A stretch of DNA of 64,000 nucleotides from Antrihabitans auranticaus (GTDB lineage: Bacteria; Actinomycetota; Actinomycetes; Mycobacteriales; Mycobacteriaceae), in contig NZ_JAEMNW010000011.1 in the NCBI RefSeq assembly GCF_016481275.1, positions 1 through 64,000 on the forward strand. The letters run 5' to 3'. Position 1 is the first letter of the stretch. Each line of letters starts with the position of its first letter. Positions 20,812-35,749 of the stretch are shown here, piece after piece. The position numbers and the translations under genes are program-made. The notes beneath the pieces are model-generated. The model saw nothing but the letters and a program-made list of their open reading frames with translations. It made no database searches and was not told the DNA's origin.

Positions 20812-21219
20812 GTGAGCTATGCAGGTGACATCACCCCGCAGCAAGCATGGGATCTGCTGCGAGACGATCCAAATGCCGTCCTGGTCGACGTTCGCACCGA
20901 CGGCGAGTGGCGCGCGATCGGCATCCCGGACACGGCTGAAATCGGCAAGGCCCCGATCTTCATCGAGTGGGTGAACAACTTCGGTCAGCGGAACCAGAGC
21001 TTCGTCGACGACCTTCGTGCCAACGGTGTGGAGGCGGGACCGGTCGTGTTCCTGTGCAGGTCGGGCCAGCGTTCCGTGCACACCGCGATCGCGGCGACCG
21101 CAGCAGGTATCGAGCCCTCCTACAACGTCCTCGAAGGCTTCGAGGGTGCAGTCGGGCCGAGCGGGCAGCGTGATGTGGAGGGCTGGAAGGTCCTCGGCTT
21201 GCCTTGGAAGCAGTCGTGA
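20812..21219 (+). CDS. rhodanese-domain sulfurtransferase
   Basis: Protein of 135 residues from GTG 20812, which follows AAAGGTGG. It is a single rhodanese domain: VLVDVRTDGEWRAIGIPDTA and the active-site loop FLCRSGQRSVH with the catalytic cysteine. It overlaps metZ by the GTGA arrangement (21216-21219), so the two are co-translated. The same pair (Rv0390-Rv0391) exists in M. tuberculosis. It may provide persulfide or handle sulfide for the sulfhydrylation step; this is inferred from context. Confidence 0.92.
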   Translation: MSYAGDITPQQAWDLLRDDPNAVLVDVRTDGEWRAIGIPDTAEIGKAPIFIEWVNNFGQRNQSFVDDLRANGVEAGPVVFLCRSGQRSVHTAIAATAAGIEPSYNVLEGFEGAVGPSGQRDVEGWKVLGLPWKQS

Positions 21220-22436
21220 GCCGCCCGACCGGCGGCGCGTTCGAGAAGCCGCTACCCGAAGGCGTCGGTCCCGCGACGATCGGTGTCCGCGGCGGTCTTA
21301 TGCGCTCCGGTTTCGAGGAGAACGCCGAGGCGCTGTACCTGACGTCGGGATTCGTCTACGAGAGCGCGCAGGCAGCCGAGGCGGCATTCACCGGCGAGGT
21401 GGATCACTTCGTCTACTCGCGTTACGGCAACCCGACGGTTGCGATGTTCGAAGAGCGCATGCGTTTGATCGACGGTGCCGAAGCTTGCTTCGCAACGGCC
21501 AGTGGCATGGCGGCGGTGTTCACCGCGCTCGGCGCGTTGCTGAAGGCCGGTGACCGGCTCGTCGCCGCGCGCAGCCTGTTCGGTTCCTGTTTCGTCGTGT
21601 GCAACGAGATCCTGCCGCGCTGGGGAGTCGAGACCGTCTTCGTCGACGGCGAAGACATCGAGCAGTGGGAGCAGGCGCTGTCCGTTCCGACGACCGCCGT
21701 GTTCTTCGAGACGCCGTCGAATCCGATGCAGTCGCTCGTCGATGTGCGCCGGGTCGTCGAGCTGTCGCACGCTGCCGGTGCAAAGGTCGTGTTGGACAAC
21801 GTCTTTGCCACGCCATTGCTGCAGCGCAGTTTCGAACTGGGTGCCGACGTCGTCGTCTACTCCGGCACCAAGCACATCGACGGCCAGGGCCGAGTCCTCG
21901 GCGGCGCGATTCTCGGTTCGCAGGAGTACATCGACGGACCCGTCAAGAACCTGATGCGTCACACCGGACCCGCCTTGAGCCCGTTCAACGCGTGGACCCT
22001 GCTCAAGGGCCTCGAGACGATGCCCCTGCGGGTCAACCATTCCAATGCCTCGGCTCTGACGATCGCGAAGTCCCTCGAGGCGAACAAAGCGGTCCGCTGG
22101 GTGAAATACCCGTACCTCGAGTCGCATCCGCAGTACGACCTCGCCCGCAGCCAGATGAGCGGCGGCGGCACGGTCGTCACGTTCGAGCTCGACGCCCCGG
22201 AGGGGCTCGGCAAGAAGCGTGCGTTCGAGGTCCTCGATGCGCTGCGGATCATCGACATTTCGAACAACCTCGGTGACGCCAAGTCGCTGATCACCCATCC
22301 AGCCACCACGACTCATCGTGCGATGGGGCCGGAAGGCCGTGCGGCAGTGGGCATTACGGACGCGGTTGTGCGAATCTCGGTCGGTCTCGAAGACCTCGAG
22401 GACCTGCTCGGCGATCTGGACCGAGCGCTGAGCTGA
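21216..22436 (+). CDS. metZ: O-succinylhomoserine sulfhydrylase
   Basis: Protein of 406 residues of the Cys/Met-metabolism PLP family. The PLP lysine is in VVYSGTKHIDGQGRVLGG and substrate-site motifs include YSRYGNPTVAMFEERM and ETPSNPMQSLVD. It makes homocysteine from O-succinylhomoserine and sulfide. The GTG start lies inside the rhodanese stop codon. The SAM-IV riboswitch upstream confirms a role in methionine supply. Downstream, CGGGGC/GCCCCG (22494-22508) can form a small hairpin. Confidence 0.95.
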   Translation: MSRPTGGAFEKPLPEGVGPATIGVRGGLMRSGFEENAEALYLTSGFVYESAQAAEAAFTGEVDHFVYSRYGNPTVAMFEERMRLIDGAEACFATASGMAAVFTALGALLKAGDRLVAARSLFGSCFVVCNEILPRWGVETVFVDGEDIEQWEQALSVPTTAVFFETPSNPMQSLVDVRRVVELSHAAGAKVVLDNVFATPLLQRSFELGADVVVYSGTKHIDGQGRVLGGAILGSQEYIDGPVKNLMRHTGPALSPFNAWTLLKGLETMPLRVNHSNASALTIAKSLEANKAVRWVKYPYLESHPQYDLARSQMSGGGTVVTFELDAPEGLGKKRAFEVLDALRIIDISNNLGDAKSLITHPATTTHRAMGPEGRAAVGITDAVVRISVGLEDLEDLLGDLDRALS

Positions 22437-22524
22437 GACTGCTTGCCATCGGTCGCCCGGGAGAGCATCGTCATAGGCGACCGGTGGCGCCGCCGGGGCG
22501 CTGCCCCGACCGGAGGTCAACGCC

Positions 22525-23145
22525 GTGTTCGCACGTTCCACGACAGTCGTAGCGCACCCGAATTCGATCGATTCGGGGATCAGGTTCATCCAAGCCGAGG
22601 TCATGCCGATGCTCCGGGACATGCCGGGTTGCCTCGGAATGTCGATGATCGTCGACCGCACCACCCGGCGCTGCATCGTCACGAGCTCGTGGCGGACCGA
22701 AGCCGACATGCGAGCCGCCGACACCCAACTACATCCGGTCCGGACTCGGGCGGCGGAAGCGCTGGGCGGTCGCCCGCAGGTCGATGAATGGGAAATCGGT
22801 GCTCTGCACCGCAACCATCCGTCGCACGACGGTGCCTGCGTTCGCGCAACGTGGTTCCGTGTCGATCCGGCGCAGTTCGATCGTGCGGTCGACATCTTCA
22901 GGCTGTCGTCGATTCCCGCGCTCGAGGAACTCGAAGGGTTCTGCAGCGCGAGCCTGATGATCGATCGCAGCGAGGGAATCGCCTGTGCCTCGGTCACTTA
23001 CGACAGTGCCGAGGCGATGGAACGCACACGCGGCGAAGCCGGGACGATTCGGGAAGCCGGTACGGCGGACGCGGGCGCCGAGGTCCTCGAGGTGTGTGAA
23101 TTCGAGTTGACGCTCGCGCACCTGCACGTGCCCGAGTTGGTCTGA
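22525..23145 (+). CDS. protein with two ABM-like (dimeric alpha-beta barrel) repeats
   Basis: Protein of 206 residues from GTG 22525, preceded by GGAGG at 22512-22516. The two halves have a related pattern: VMPMLRDMPGCLGMSMIVDR then TSSWRTEADMRAADTQ in the first, and SIPALEELEGFCSASLMIDR then ASVTYDSAEAMERTRGEA in the second. This is the internal duplication seen in ABM/EthD-like proteins. No catalytic residue is recognisable. It is tail-to-tail with the transglutaminase gene, 2 bp apart. Confidence 0.6.
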   Translation: MFARSTTVVAHPNSIDSGIRFIQAEVMPMLRDMPGCLGMSMIVDRTTRRCIVTSSWRTEADMRAADTQLHPVRTRAAEALGGRPQVDEWEIGALHRNHPSHDGACVRATWFRVDPAQFDRAVDIFRLSSIPALEELEGFCSASLMIDRSEGIACASVTYDSAEAMERTRGEAGTIREAGTADAGAEVLEVCEFELTLAHLHVPELV

Positions 23146-23147
23146 CG

Positions 23148-23951
23148 TCAGGCGATCGATACGAGTTCGGTCACGTCGTCGTCGGGTAGGTTGCCTTCGA
23201 CGACGGCGGTGACCCAGACGTTGTTGAGCCAGATATCGCCGCCGTGGTTGTCGAGGAAGGCGGTGTCGGCGCTGTCGCGCCCGGTCGCGATCCGTACCAG
23301 GGTTTGCCGTGGGGCAAGCCCTGTGGCGTCGACGACCCGCCACACGCCGTCGACGTACGCCTCCGCGACCGAGTGGAAGTCCATCGGAACGCACCCCGGC
23401 GCGTAGACCGCGACGACCCGCGCGGGGACGTTCACCGCACGTAAGAACGCGACGACCAGGTGTGCGTAATCGCGGCACACGCCGGCACCTGCGAGAAGCG
23501 TGTCCGACGCACCGTCGATCGGATCGCTCGAACCCGGGACGTAGAACATGCGTGAGCGGACCCACGACGAAACCTTTGCGAGAATGGTCGCGGAATCGCT
23601 GAACTCGCCGAACTCCTTGGCCGCAAAGCCGAAGAACTTGTCGGATTCGGCGTAGCGGCTCGGCCTGAGGTAGACGGAGCGGTCCAGTTCGGTCGGCTCG
23701 TCGAGCGCTGCCCGGCCGTCTACCGTCGCGCGGTAGTTGACCTGCAGATTGCCGACGCCTGCGGCGAACTTGTGGATTCGGGTGCCGTGCAGGCCGATGA
23801 TCTCCTGCGCGGTGACGGGTTCGCCGCCGAGCACGAACGACAGTGATTCGGTGACATCGATTCCGGGCTGCTGCGCCACGGTGATCTGAAATTCCAAGAC
23901 TGTTTCGGCCCTGATGTCGACGTCGAGATAGACCGATACGTGGCGTTGCAC
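23148..23951 (-). CDS. transglutaminase-like cysteine protease-fold protein
   Basis: Protein of 267 residues. The catalytic triad is visible: Cys in GAGVCRDYAHLVVAFLRA, His in MDFHSVAEAYVDG and Asp in WRVVDATGLAPRQ. The N-terminal 100 residues (LDVDIRAETVLEFQITVA) form the beta-rich domain that often precedes this core. No signal peptide is seen, so it is probably cytoplasmic. Actinobacterial members are often near peptide-ligase or proteasome-related genes, but none is here. It lies 9 bp downstream of the HAD phosphatase gene on the same strand. Confidence 0.85.
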   Translation of the reverse strand: MQRHVSVYLDVDIRAETVLEFQITVAQQPGIDVTESLSFVLGGEPVTAQEIIGLHGTRIHKFAAGVGNLQVNYRATVDGRAALDEPTELDRSVYLRPSRYAESDKFFGFAAKEFGEFSDSATILAKVSSWVRSRMFYVPGSSDPIDGASDTLLAGAGVCRDYAHLVVAFLRAVNVPARVVAVYAPGCVPMDFHSVAEAYVDGVWRVVDATGLAPRQTLVRIATGRDSADTAFLDNHGGDIWLNNVWVTAVVEGNLPDDDVTELVSIA

Positions 23952-23960
23952 GCGATGATC

Positions 23961-24764
23961 CTAGATCGCGAAGGGATCCTGGGTGCGCCCGACAAGGTCG
24001 GCGACCGAATCGAGGACCAGCGTGGGCCGGTAGGGGAACAGGTCGACGGTCGCCCGCGTGGAGATTCCGGTGAGAACGAGGACTGTGCGAAGGCCTGCTT
24101 CCAGGCCGGACACGACGTCGGTGTCCATACGGTCACCGATCATCAGCGTGCTCTCCGAGTGTGCGCCGATCGACCGCAGCGCCGAGCGCATCATCAGCGG
24201 GTTGGGCTTGCCGACGTAGTAGGGCTCGCGTCCGGTCGCGCGTGTGATCAGGGCTGCGACCGACCCGGTCGCAGGTAGCGAACCGTCTCGTGACGGCCCC
24301 GTCGCATCCGGGTTCGTCGCGATGAACCGGGCACCCCGCTCGACCAGCCGGATTGCCGTGGTGATTGCTTCGAAGGAGTAGGTCCGCGTCTCCCCGAGGA
24401 CGACGTAGTCCGGATCGGAGTCGGTGAGGACGTACCCGATGTCGTGCAGCGCGGTCGTCAGACCCGACTCACCGACGACGTACGCGCTACCGGAGGGTCG
24501 CTGGTTGGCGAGGAAGGTCGCGGTCGCGAGTGCCGACGTCCAGATCGACTTCTCGGGAATGTCGAGCCCGCTGCCGCGCAGCCGGGCCTGCAGATCGCGT
24601 GGCGTTCGAATCGAATTGTTGGTGAGCACCATGAACGGGGTGTTGTTCTCCGCCAATTCGGCGAGGAAGCGATCTGCCCCCGGGATCAGGTGTTCTTCGT
24701 GAATAAGAACCCCGTCCATGTCCATGAGGTAGGACAGCGGCCGGGTCTCCTCGCGTTCGCTCAT
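23961..24764 (-). CDS. HAD-IIA family (NagD-like) phosphatase
   Basis: Protein of 267 residues with all HAD motifs: the nucleophile pair in [13 protein letters not shown], motif [11 protein letters not shown], motif III lysine in [11 protein letters not shown], and motif [15 protein letters not shown]. The IIA cap lies between motifs II and III. It should hydrolyse small phosphorylated metabolites such as sugar phosphates or nucleotides; substrate unknown. It is probably transcribed with the transglutaminase gene. Confidence 0.9.
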   Translation of the reverse strand: MSEREETRPLSYLMDMDGVLIHEEHLIPGADRFLAELAENNTPFMVLTNNSIRTPRDLQARLRGSGLDIPEKSIWTSALATATFLANQRPSGSAYVVGESGLTTALHDIGYVLTDSDPDYVVLGETRTYSFEAITTAIRLVERGARFIATNPDATGPSRDGSLPATGSVAALITRATGREPYYVGKPNPLMMRSALRSIGAHSESTLMIGDRMDTDVVSGLEAGLRTVLVLTGISTRATVDLFPYRPTLVLDSVADLVGRTQDPFAI

Positions 24765-25248
24765 GCCCCCAGTGTGCGCGCTGCTCGGTGTTTCGCCGGT
24801 CCGTCGCCCAAGATCGTGCCGGCGCCGGGTAGATCGGCGGCGGCACGATGGCGTGGTTCATTGGCAGGATGCGGGTCGGTGTGAAGCTCCGCGCTGTGGC
24901 GCGGTGTGGTCGACGAGTCGTGCTGCGAGTCGGGTTGTCGCCTTCCCGAACGGGAAAGATGTTTGGGCTGTGGCACTTCTATCGCCCTACCTTCTTCGAC
25001 ACGGCAGACACGCGGCGGCTTTGACGCATGGTCCTGCCGTGCCGTACACCTCGCTGGGAGACAGCGGCGACCACTACCTCACACGCATTGCGATGTACAG
25101 CCCAGCAAGGTCTCGGAAATATAACGGCGCGGTTGGCCATTTGTCCAGATGTGTGGGGATTTCTTTTTCTGCGATCGCCGCCTACCCGGGCGGCCGGGTT
25201 TTCGGGCCGTGGTTAGTCTCGGAGGTAGTCGACATTCAGGGAGCAGAT
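24765..25248. other. 484-bp region without a supported gene, upstream of fgd1
   Basis: The frame of fgd1 stays open through this stretch, but the translation is arginine-rich and without family resemblance. One palindrome is visible, TTCCCGAACGGGAA at about 24945-24958. No RNA gene or repeat was recognised. It probably holds the divergent promoters of the HAD phosphatase and fgd1 genes. Confidence 0.5.
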
Positions 25249-26259
25249 ATGGGTGCACTCAAGCTGGGTTACAAGGCTTCTGCGGAACAATTCGGACCTC
25301 GCGAGCTCGTCGAGCTTGCCGTCCTCGCAGAACAGCACGGACTCGACAGTGCAACCGTCAGCGACCACTTCCAGCCGTGGCGGCACAAGGGCGGCCATGC
25401 CCCCTTCTCGCTCGCGTGGATGACGGCGGTCGGCGAGCGGACCGAACGAATCCTGTTGGGCACGAGCGTCATGACGCCGACCTTCCGCTACAACCCGGCA
25501 GTCGTCGCGCAGGCCTTCGCGACGATGGGTTGCCTGTATCCCGGGCGCATCATGCTCGGCGTCGGAACCGGCGAGGCACTCAACGAGATCGCCACCGGAT
25601 ACGCCGGCGAGTGGCCGGACTTCAAGGAGCGCTTCGCGCGGCTGCGCGAAGCGGTTTCGCTCATGCGTGAGCTCTGGGTCGGCGACCGCGTGGACTTCGA
25701 GGGCGACTACTACACCACCAAGGGCGCCTCGATCTACGACGTCCCCGAGGGCGGTGTCCCCGTGTACATCGCGGCCGGCGGACCGGTCGTCGCGCGTTAC
25801 GCGGGCCGGGCCGGTGACGGCTTCATCTGCACGTCGGGCAAGGGCATGGACCTCTACACCGAGAAGCTGCTGCCGGCCGTCGCCGAGGGCGCAGCGAAGG
25901 CCGAGCGGTCCGTCGACGACATCGACCGCATGATCGAGATCAAGATTTCCTACGACACCGATCCCGAACTCGCACTCGAGAACACCAGGTTCTGGGCGCC
26001 GCTCTCGTTGACGCCCGAGCAGAAGCACAGCATCGAAGACCCGATCGAGATGGAAGCCGCGGCCGATGCGTTACCGATCGAGCAGGTCGCCAAGCGCTGG
26101 ATCGTCGGCTCCGATCCGGACGAGGTCGTCGCCGCGGTGAAGCCGTACGTCGATGCGGGTCTCAACCACCTCGTGTTCCACGCGCCCGGGCACGATCAGC
26201 GCCGCTTCCTCGAGCTGTTCGAGCGGGACCTCGGTCCGCGTCTGCGCGCGCTGGGCTGA
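25249..26259 (+). CDS. fgd1: F420-dependent glucose-6-phosphate dehydrogenase
   Basis: Protein of exactly 336 residues, as in M. tuberculosis Fgd1. The catalytic residues known for that enzyme are at the same numbers: His40 and Trp44 in VSDHFQPW and Glu109 in [10 protein letters not shown]. It oxidises glucose-6-phosphate to the lactone while reducing coenzyme F420, supplying F420H2 to reductases. ATG 25249 is preceded by AGGGAG. Order fgd1-pta-ackA-pknG matches M. tuberculosis, except for the diguanylate cyclase lying between fgd1 and pta. Confidence 0.97.
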   Translation: MGALKLGYKASAEQFGPRELVELAVLAEQHGLDSATVSDHFQPWRHKGGHAPFSLAWMTAVGERTERILLGTSVMTPTFRYNPAVVAQAFATMGCLYPGRIMLGVGTGEALNEIATGYAGEWPDFKERFARLREAVSLMRELWVGDRVDFEGDYYTTKGASIYDVPEGGVPVYIAAGGPVVARYAGRAGDGFICTSGKGMDLYTEKLLPAVAEGAAKAERSVDDIDRMIEIKISYDTDPELALENTRFWAPLSLTPEQKHSIEDPIEMEAAADALPIEQVAKRWIVGSDPDEVVAAVKPYVDAGLNHLVFHAPGHDQRRFLELFERDLGPRLRALG

Positions 26260-26263
26260 TCGG

Positions 26264-27376
26264 TCAGGCGTCGACCGGATCTTCCGGCTCGTCGACGAAG
26301 ACGCTGTTGCGGCCGTTGCGTTTTGCCCGGTACATCGCCATGTCGGCGCGCAGTAGCAGATCTTCGAACAACTCGTCCACGTACGCGTTCTGTCGCGTAC
26401 AGGCCGGATTCCCGGTGACGGCGACCCCGAGGCTGGCGGTGACGGGTACGCGGTCTGCCGGTGCCGCGATCGCCTTGCGAATCCGTTCGGCGAGGCCGTC
26501 GATGCCTTCGGGTGGCAGGACATCGACGACGGCGAACTCCTCGCCGCCCAATCTCGCGAGGACCGCACCGCTGCGCAGGACTGATTTGATGCGCAAACCG
26601 GTTCGGATGAGGACCTCATCGCCGGCGGCGTGGCCGTGGGTGTCGTTGACCGCCTTGAACCGGTCGAGGTCGACCACGATCATCGCGATGACCTGCTCGT
26701 CGCCGAGCCCCTTTGCGACCAGCGCCGCCGTCCGGTTCTGCAGGCCGCGCCGGTTGAGCAGGCCGGTCAGGGGATCGATAAGCGAGTCGACCGAGTTCAT
26801 GCGCACGAGCCAGAACAGAAACTGCATCGCGGGCGGTAGCCCCACGATTGCTACGAGCGCGACAACCACCTTCGGGACGACGAGGGTGGGATCCCATTCG
26901 GGATCCCGGACCACCTGAACCGCCAGGGCAACCACTGTCAGCGACGACCAGGCGATATGCGCGGCCAGCATCTTCGGCCCGTGCAGAAAGGTCGCGTACG
27001 TTCCGGTGAGCACCAGCGCGATCGAGCCGCCGAGGCCGGCAACCGCGTTGGTTTCCAGTAGGCACGCGATGCTGATGGCGAGATCGCCCCAGACCAGGAA
27101 GATGGCGGACACGGTCAGTGACGGCCAGGCACCGAGCCACCATCGCAAAGCCCAGGCCAGGGAGCCGATGGCAATGGCGGCGAGCACCCAGCGGCCCGCT
27201 GCGCTCTCGGCGCCCCAGGCAGTGAACACCGCGACGCCGGGCGCAGTCGCCAGTATCGCGGCTGCTATTCCGATCGCGGCCTTGATGAACGACGTGAGAA
27301 GGCGCGAGTCGAAGAAATCGAGCAGCCAGTTGCGGTCGACCGGATGTCGCCACCACTCCCTCATCAGGTCACGCAT
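26264..27376 (-). CDS. membrane-bound diguanylate cyclase
   Basis: Protein of 370 residues. About six membrane helices occupy residues 30-190, followed by a GGDEF domain (DPLTGLLNRRGLQNR, then DLDRFKAVNDTHGHAAGDEV and LGGEEFAVVDV). The GGEEF signature is an accepted active variant. There is no EAL domain. The gene is convergent with fgd1 (5 bp apart) and divergent from pta, which makes it an insertion relative to the M. tuberculosis order. Confidence 0.92.
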   Translation of the reverse strand: MRDLMREWWRHPVDRNWLLDFFDSRLLTSFIKAAIGIAAAILATAPGVAVFTAWGAESAAGRWVLAAIAIGSLAWALRWWLGAWPSLTVSAIFLVWGDLAISIACLLETNAVAGLGGSIALVLTGTYATFLHGPKMLAAHIAWSSLTVVALAVQVVRDPEWDPTLVVPKVVVALVAIVGLPPAMQFLFWLVRMNSVDSLIDPLTGLLNRRGLQNRTAALVAKGLGDEQVIAMIVVDLDRFKAVNDTHGHAAGDEVLIRTGLRIKSVLRSGAVLARLGGEEFAVVDVLPPEGIDGLAERIRKAIAAPADRVPVTASLGVAVTGNPACTRQNAYVDELFEDLLLRADMAMYRAKRNGRNSVFVDEPEDPVDA

Positions 27377-27450
27377 GATCCCATTGTTGCCCGACAGTGT
27401 CTGGTGTGTGTGGTCGGCACCTCATCGGAGGCGCTCACTAAGCTGCTCGC

Positions 27451-29540
27451 ATGCCTTCCGCGGACTCGGACATCAAGCACACGTCGAGCGTCTACATCGC
27501 GTCGCCCGAGGGCGATACCGGAAAGTCGACAGTGGCACTGGGCGTCCTTCACATGCTCGGCGCGACCACTGCGCGCGCCGGTGTCTTCCGTCCGATCGCA
27601 CGCTCGACGACTGAGCCCGACTACGTTCTCGAGCTGCTGCTCGAGCACTGCACCGCAGACATCACCTACGAGCAGGCGATGGGCGTGTCCTACGAACAGG
27701 TCCACGAGGACCCGGAGGCAGCGCTCAGTGAGATCGTGATGCGGTTTCACACTGTCGCCGAGCGGTGCGATTCGGTCGTGATCATCGGCAGCGACTACAC
27801 CGACATCGTCAGCCCGAGCGAACTGAACTTCAATGCGCGCATCGCGGTGAACCTCGGTGCGCCGGTGCTGCTGACGGTGCGGGGCGCGGGCCGGACGGTC
27901 GAGGAGGTGCAGCAGCTGGTCGCGGTGTGCGAAGCCGAGCTCAGCGCGCAGCGTGCGCACCTCGCCGCCATCGTCGTAAACCGGTGCGATCCGGGAATGC
28001 TCGACGAAATGCCACCGGCGCTGACCGGGTACGGGGTGCCCACCTGGAGCATTCCCGAGGTCCCGCTGCTGCAGGCGCCGACGATGGCGGAACTCTGCAA
28101 GGCGATCGGCGGCGAGATCTACAGCGGCGACCCCGAACTGCTCCATCGCGAAGCGATGAAGGTGATGGTCGGCGGGATGACGGCCGAGCACATTCTGGAG
28201 CGGCTGACCGAAGGTGTGGTCGTGATCGCGCCCGGTGACCGGTCCGACGTGCTGCTGAGCCTGGTCAACGCCCATGAGGCCGAAGGGTTTCCGTCGCTGG
28301 CAGGCATCATCATGAACGGCGCGATGCTGCCGCACCCGTCGATTGCCCGGCTGATGGCGGGGCTCAAGCCGCGGCTGCCGATCCTGACGACGAAGCTCGG
28401 TACCTATGATTCCGCGAGTGCCGCCGCGCGGACCCGCGGCCGCTTCACGATAGGTTCACAGCGCAAGATCGACACCGCGCTGAGTCTGATGGAGGAGCGC
28501 GTCGATTCGGGCGAACTGCTCGCGAAGATCGATGTCCCGATTCCGTCGGTCGTCACACCGCAGATGTTCGAGTACCAACTCATTCACCGGGCCCGTGAGG
28601 TGCGCAGGCATATCGTGCTTCCCGAGGGTGACGACGATCGGGTGCTGCGCGCTGCCGGGCGGGTGCTGCAGCGCGGCATTGCCGACCTCACAATTCTCGG
28701 TGACGAGAACGCGATTCGTGCCCGGGCCGCCGAACTCGGCGTGGACATCGGCGGCGCCAAGGTCATCGAGCCGCGAACCTCGGACCTCCTCGACAAGTTC
28801 GCCGCCGAGTACGCGCGACTGCGCAAGCACAAGGGCATGACCGTCGAGCGCGCCCGTGAGGTCGTCGTCGACATCTCCTACTTCGGAACCATGATGGTGC
28901 ACATGGGAATTGCGGACGGGATGGTGTCGGGCGCCGCGCACACGACCGCGCACACGATCCGCCCCTCGTTCGAGATCATCAAGACCGTGCCCGGTGTGGA
29001 GACGGTGTCGAGTGTGTTCCTGATGTGTCTGTCGGATCGGGTGCTCGCATACGGCGACTGCGCTGTCGTCCCGGATCCGACCGCGGAACAGCTTGCAGAC
29101 ATTGCTATTTCGTCGGCCGTCACGGCGGAGCAATTCGGGATCGAACCGCGTGTCGCGCTGCTGTCGTACTCGACGGGAGAGTCGGGAACCGGCGCGGACG
29201 TCGACAAAGTGCGAGCGGCAACCAAGCTCGCGCGCGAGCGGCGCCCGGATCTGTTGCTGGAGGGACCGATTCAGTACGACGCCGCCATCGAGCCGACCGT
29301 CGCGAAGTCGAAACTGCCGGACTCGGAAGTTGCAGGCCGGGCAACCGTGTTCATCTTTCCCGACCTCAACACGGGCAACAACACCTACAAGGCTGTGCAG
29401 CGGAGCGCGGGCGCCGTCGCGGTCGGGCCGGTGCTGCAGGGGCTCAACAAACCGGTCAACGATCTCTCGCGCGGCGCACTCGTCCAAGACATCGTGAACA
29501 CGATCGCCATCACCGCCATTCAGGCAGCCGGGGCCGAGCA

Positions 29541-29544
<4 letters not shown>
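27451..29544 (+). CDS. pta: phosphate acetyltransferase
   Basis: Protein of 697 residues, the long form. The N-terminal P-loop/BioD-like domain has [17 protein letters not shown], a DRTGG-type middle domain spans roughly 210-320, and the catalytic PTA domain fills about 370-690 ([54 protein letters not shown]). It interconverts acetyl-CoA and acetyl phosphate. The stop overlaps the GTG start of ackA, so the enzymes are made together. Confidence 0.97.
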
Positions 29545-34050
<4,506 letters not shown>

Positions 34051-34054
<4 letters not shown>

Positions 34055-35403
34055 CGGTACTCCCGCAAGCGTGGCCACAGTCCGAGGGCAATCCAGAGTG
34101 TCGACAGGATCGCGAGCACCATGGCGCCCGCGCCGAGCGCCTCGAGCGACCGCGCCGCGCGCGATATGTTGGCGCGCAGTGTGGCGCGCGTGTCGAGTAT
34201 TGCCTGCGCAATCGCGGAATCGACCGCCTCGAACTGCGCTGCCGAGTCTGCGTCGCCGGGGCCGATGGCTACGACGGCCGCGCCTGCGAAATCGCCCGCG
34301 TCGAGAGTGTCGTTCATGCGCTTGTGCGCGACCAGCCACCGCTCTTGTGCCGCCAGTGCATCCGCAACGAGATGTGCGCCTTCGGTGTCTGTTCCGTACT
34401 CGCCGAGTCGCTGCGCCAGCCGTGCCATGTCGTCGTCGTAGAACGAATCGAATTGTCCCGTCGTGTCGCGCCGAACCAGCTTCAACGTCTCGTCCGAACG
34501 CGCCTGCTGGGCCAGGATGCGGCTTTCGGTGAGCAAGCCCAGCGGCACGCTGCCGTGGTGGAGCGCCCGGTTGGTGGCCGAGGCCGACAACCACCCGGCA
34601 ACGATCATCCAGACGAGCAGGGCAGCCATGGTCAACGACGCGAGGATCATGCCGGGATTGAAGATCCGGTGCCAGTGGCGCAACAGGATCAGCTGTGCCA
34701 CGACCAGTGCTGCAAGGGCGAGCACGAGCAGTCCGAAAGCCAGCCACGGCGGTTGCACGAACCTGCGCTGGGTGTCGGCGACCGCGCTCGCCTGGCGTGC
34801 GTGCAACTCCTCGGCGGCCGGGAGCATCTTCGATTGCATCAGCGTCGAGGCTTCGGCGAGGTACGCGGCGCCGACCGGGTAGCCGCTGCGGTTGTTGGTC
34901 CGGGCCGTCTCGACGAGCCCGGTGTAGACAGGCAGGAACGACGCGACCGAGGACAGCAACTTCCGCGCCGGTGCCTCGGGATCCGGGGAACCGGAGGCGC
35001 TGGTCAGCTCCGTTGCCGCTTCTCCGATCGCCTGTGTGTAGCGATCGCGAACGTCCTGCGGCTCGAGCCCGCCGGCAATGAATGCGGTGGCGGCGGCCGC
35101 ATCGGCGACCGACAGCGAGCTGTACAACTGCTGGGCCGAGGCGGCGAAGGGCTCGCTCTCGGCGAGTAGTTCGTTGAGCGTTTGTTGCCGGTTGCTCGTC
35201 GTGTTCGCCGCGACTATCCCGGCGACCAGGCACAACGTGACGATCACGACTCCGAGTGCGAGCAGCCTGGCGGGGGAGGACCGCACGAACACCCGGATGT
35301 CGTTGGGATCGAGGTGTTCGCGAACGATGGCCGCGGCGGCCTTCGGCGTGAGATTGCCCTGCAGCGACCGAAGCGACGGGTTTGCCGACGGCGCACCGAC
35401 CAC
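34051..35403 (-). CDS. glnX: membrane protein coupling GlnH to PknG
   Basis: Protein of 450 residues from GTG 35403, which follows TGGAGGT. The first membrane helix (RLLALGVVIVTLCLVAGIVA, about 45) leads to a large extracytoplasmic helical domain. Two further helices follow (LAFGLLVLALAALVVAQLIL and MILASLTMAALLVWMIVAG), then another extracytoplasmic region and a last helix near the C-terminus. This matches the Rv0412c family, shown in mycobacteria to link GlnH to PknG. The open frame extends to 35589, but those residues are arginine-rich. It is the first gene of the operon. Confidence 0.93.
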
Positions 35404-35433
35404 ACGAACCTCCAGGCAATTGGGAACTCCATT

Positions 35434-35467
35434 GTGGCTCCAACCGCGCCGTGGCTCCAACCTCGCC
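35434..35467. repeat. 17-bp tandem duplication upstream of glnX
   Basis: GTGGCTCCAACCGCGCC (35434-35450) is followed directly by GTGGCTCCAACCTCGCC (35451-35467), one mismatch. It lies 31-64 bp upstream of the glnX start and may be part of its promoter region. Confidence 0.6.
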
Positions 35468-35720
35468 GCGCGGGAAGCTGTCGGCCATTCGGGCTCACGT
35501 CGAATAATCGGACCGGTTGGTACGTGTCGGACGCCACAGCTGGGGCGGCGCCGTCTTCGCGTCCGCGGTTGATGGCGAGGTACCGGCAATCCGCGTATTC
35601 ACCGAATCGATATCGGCTATCACGCCCGCAAAACAAACCCGAGGCCAGTTTAATTGGTATTACGACGCCCAAATGTTTCGAACATGCGGCATTATTCGAG
35701 ATTTGAATATCGTAATAGGG

Positions 35721-35749
35721 AATTGACAAGTCGGCTGCTCGTGTCAATT
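35721..35749. promoter_or_regulatory. perfect 8-bp inverted repeat upstream of the NRPS gene (operator candidate)
   Basis: AATTGACA (35721-35728) and TGTCAATT (35742-35749) are separated by 13 bp. The left arm includes TTGACA, the consensus -35 hexamer, although no good -10 follows at the right distance. A dimeric regulator could block this promoter. The distance to the NRPS start is about 245 bp. Confidence 0.4.

Noticed and set aside
24763-25248. N-terminal extension of fgd1 to 24763
   Set aside because: ATG 25249 has a Shine-Dalgarno and gives exactly 336 residues with His40, Trp44 and Glu109 in register with the known enzyme.
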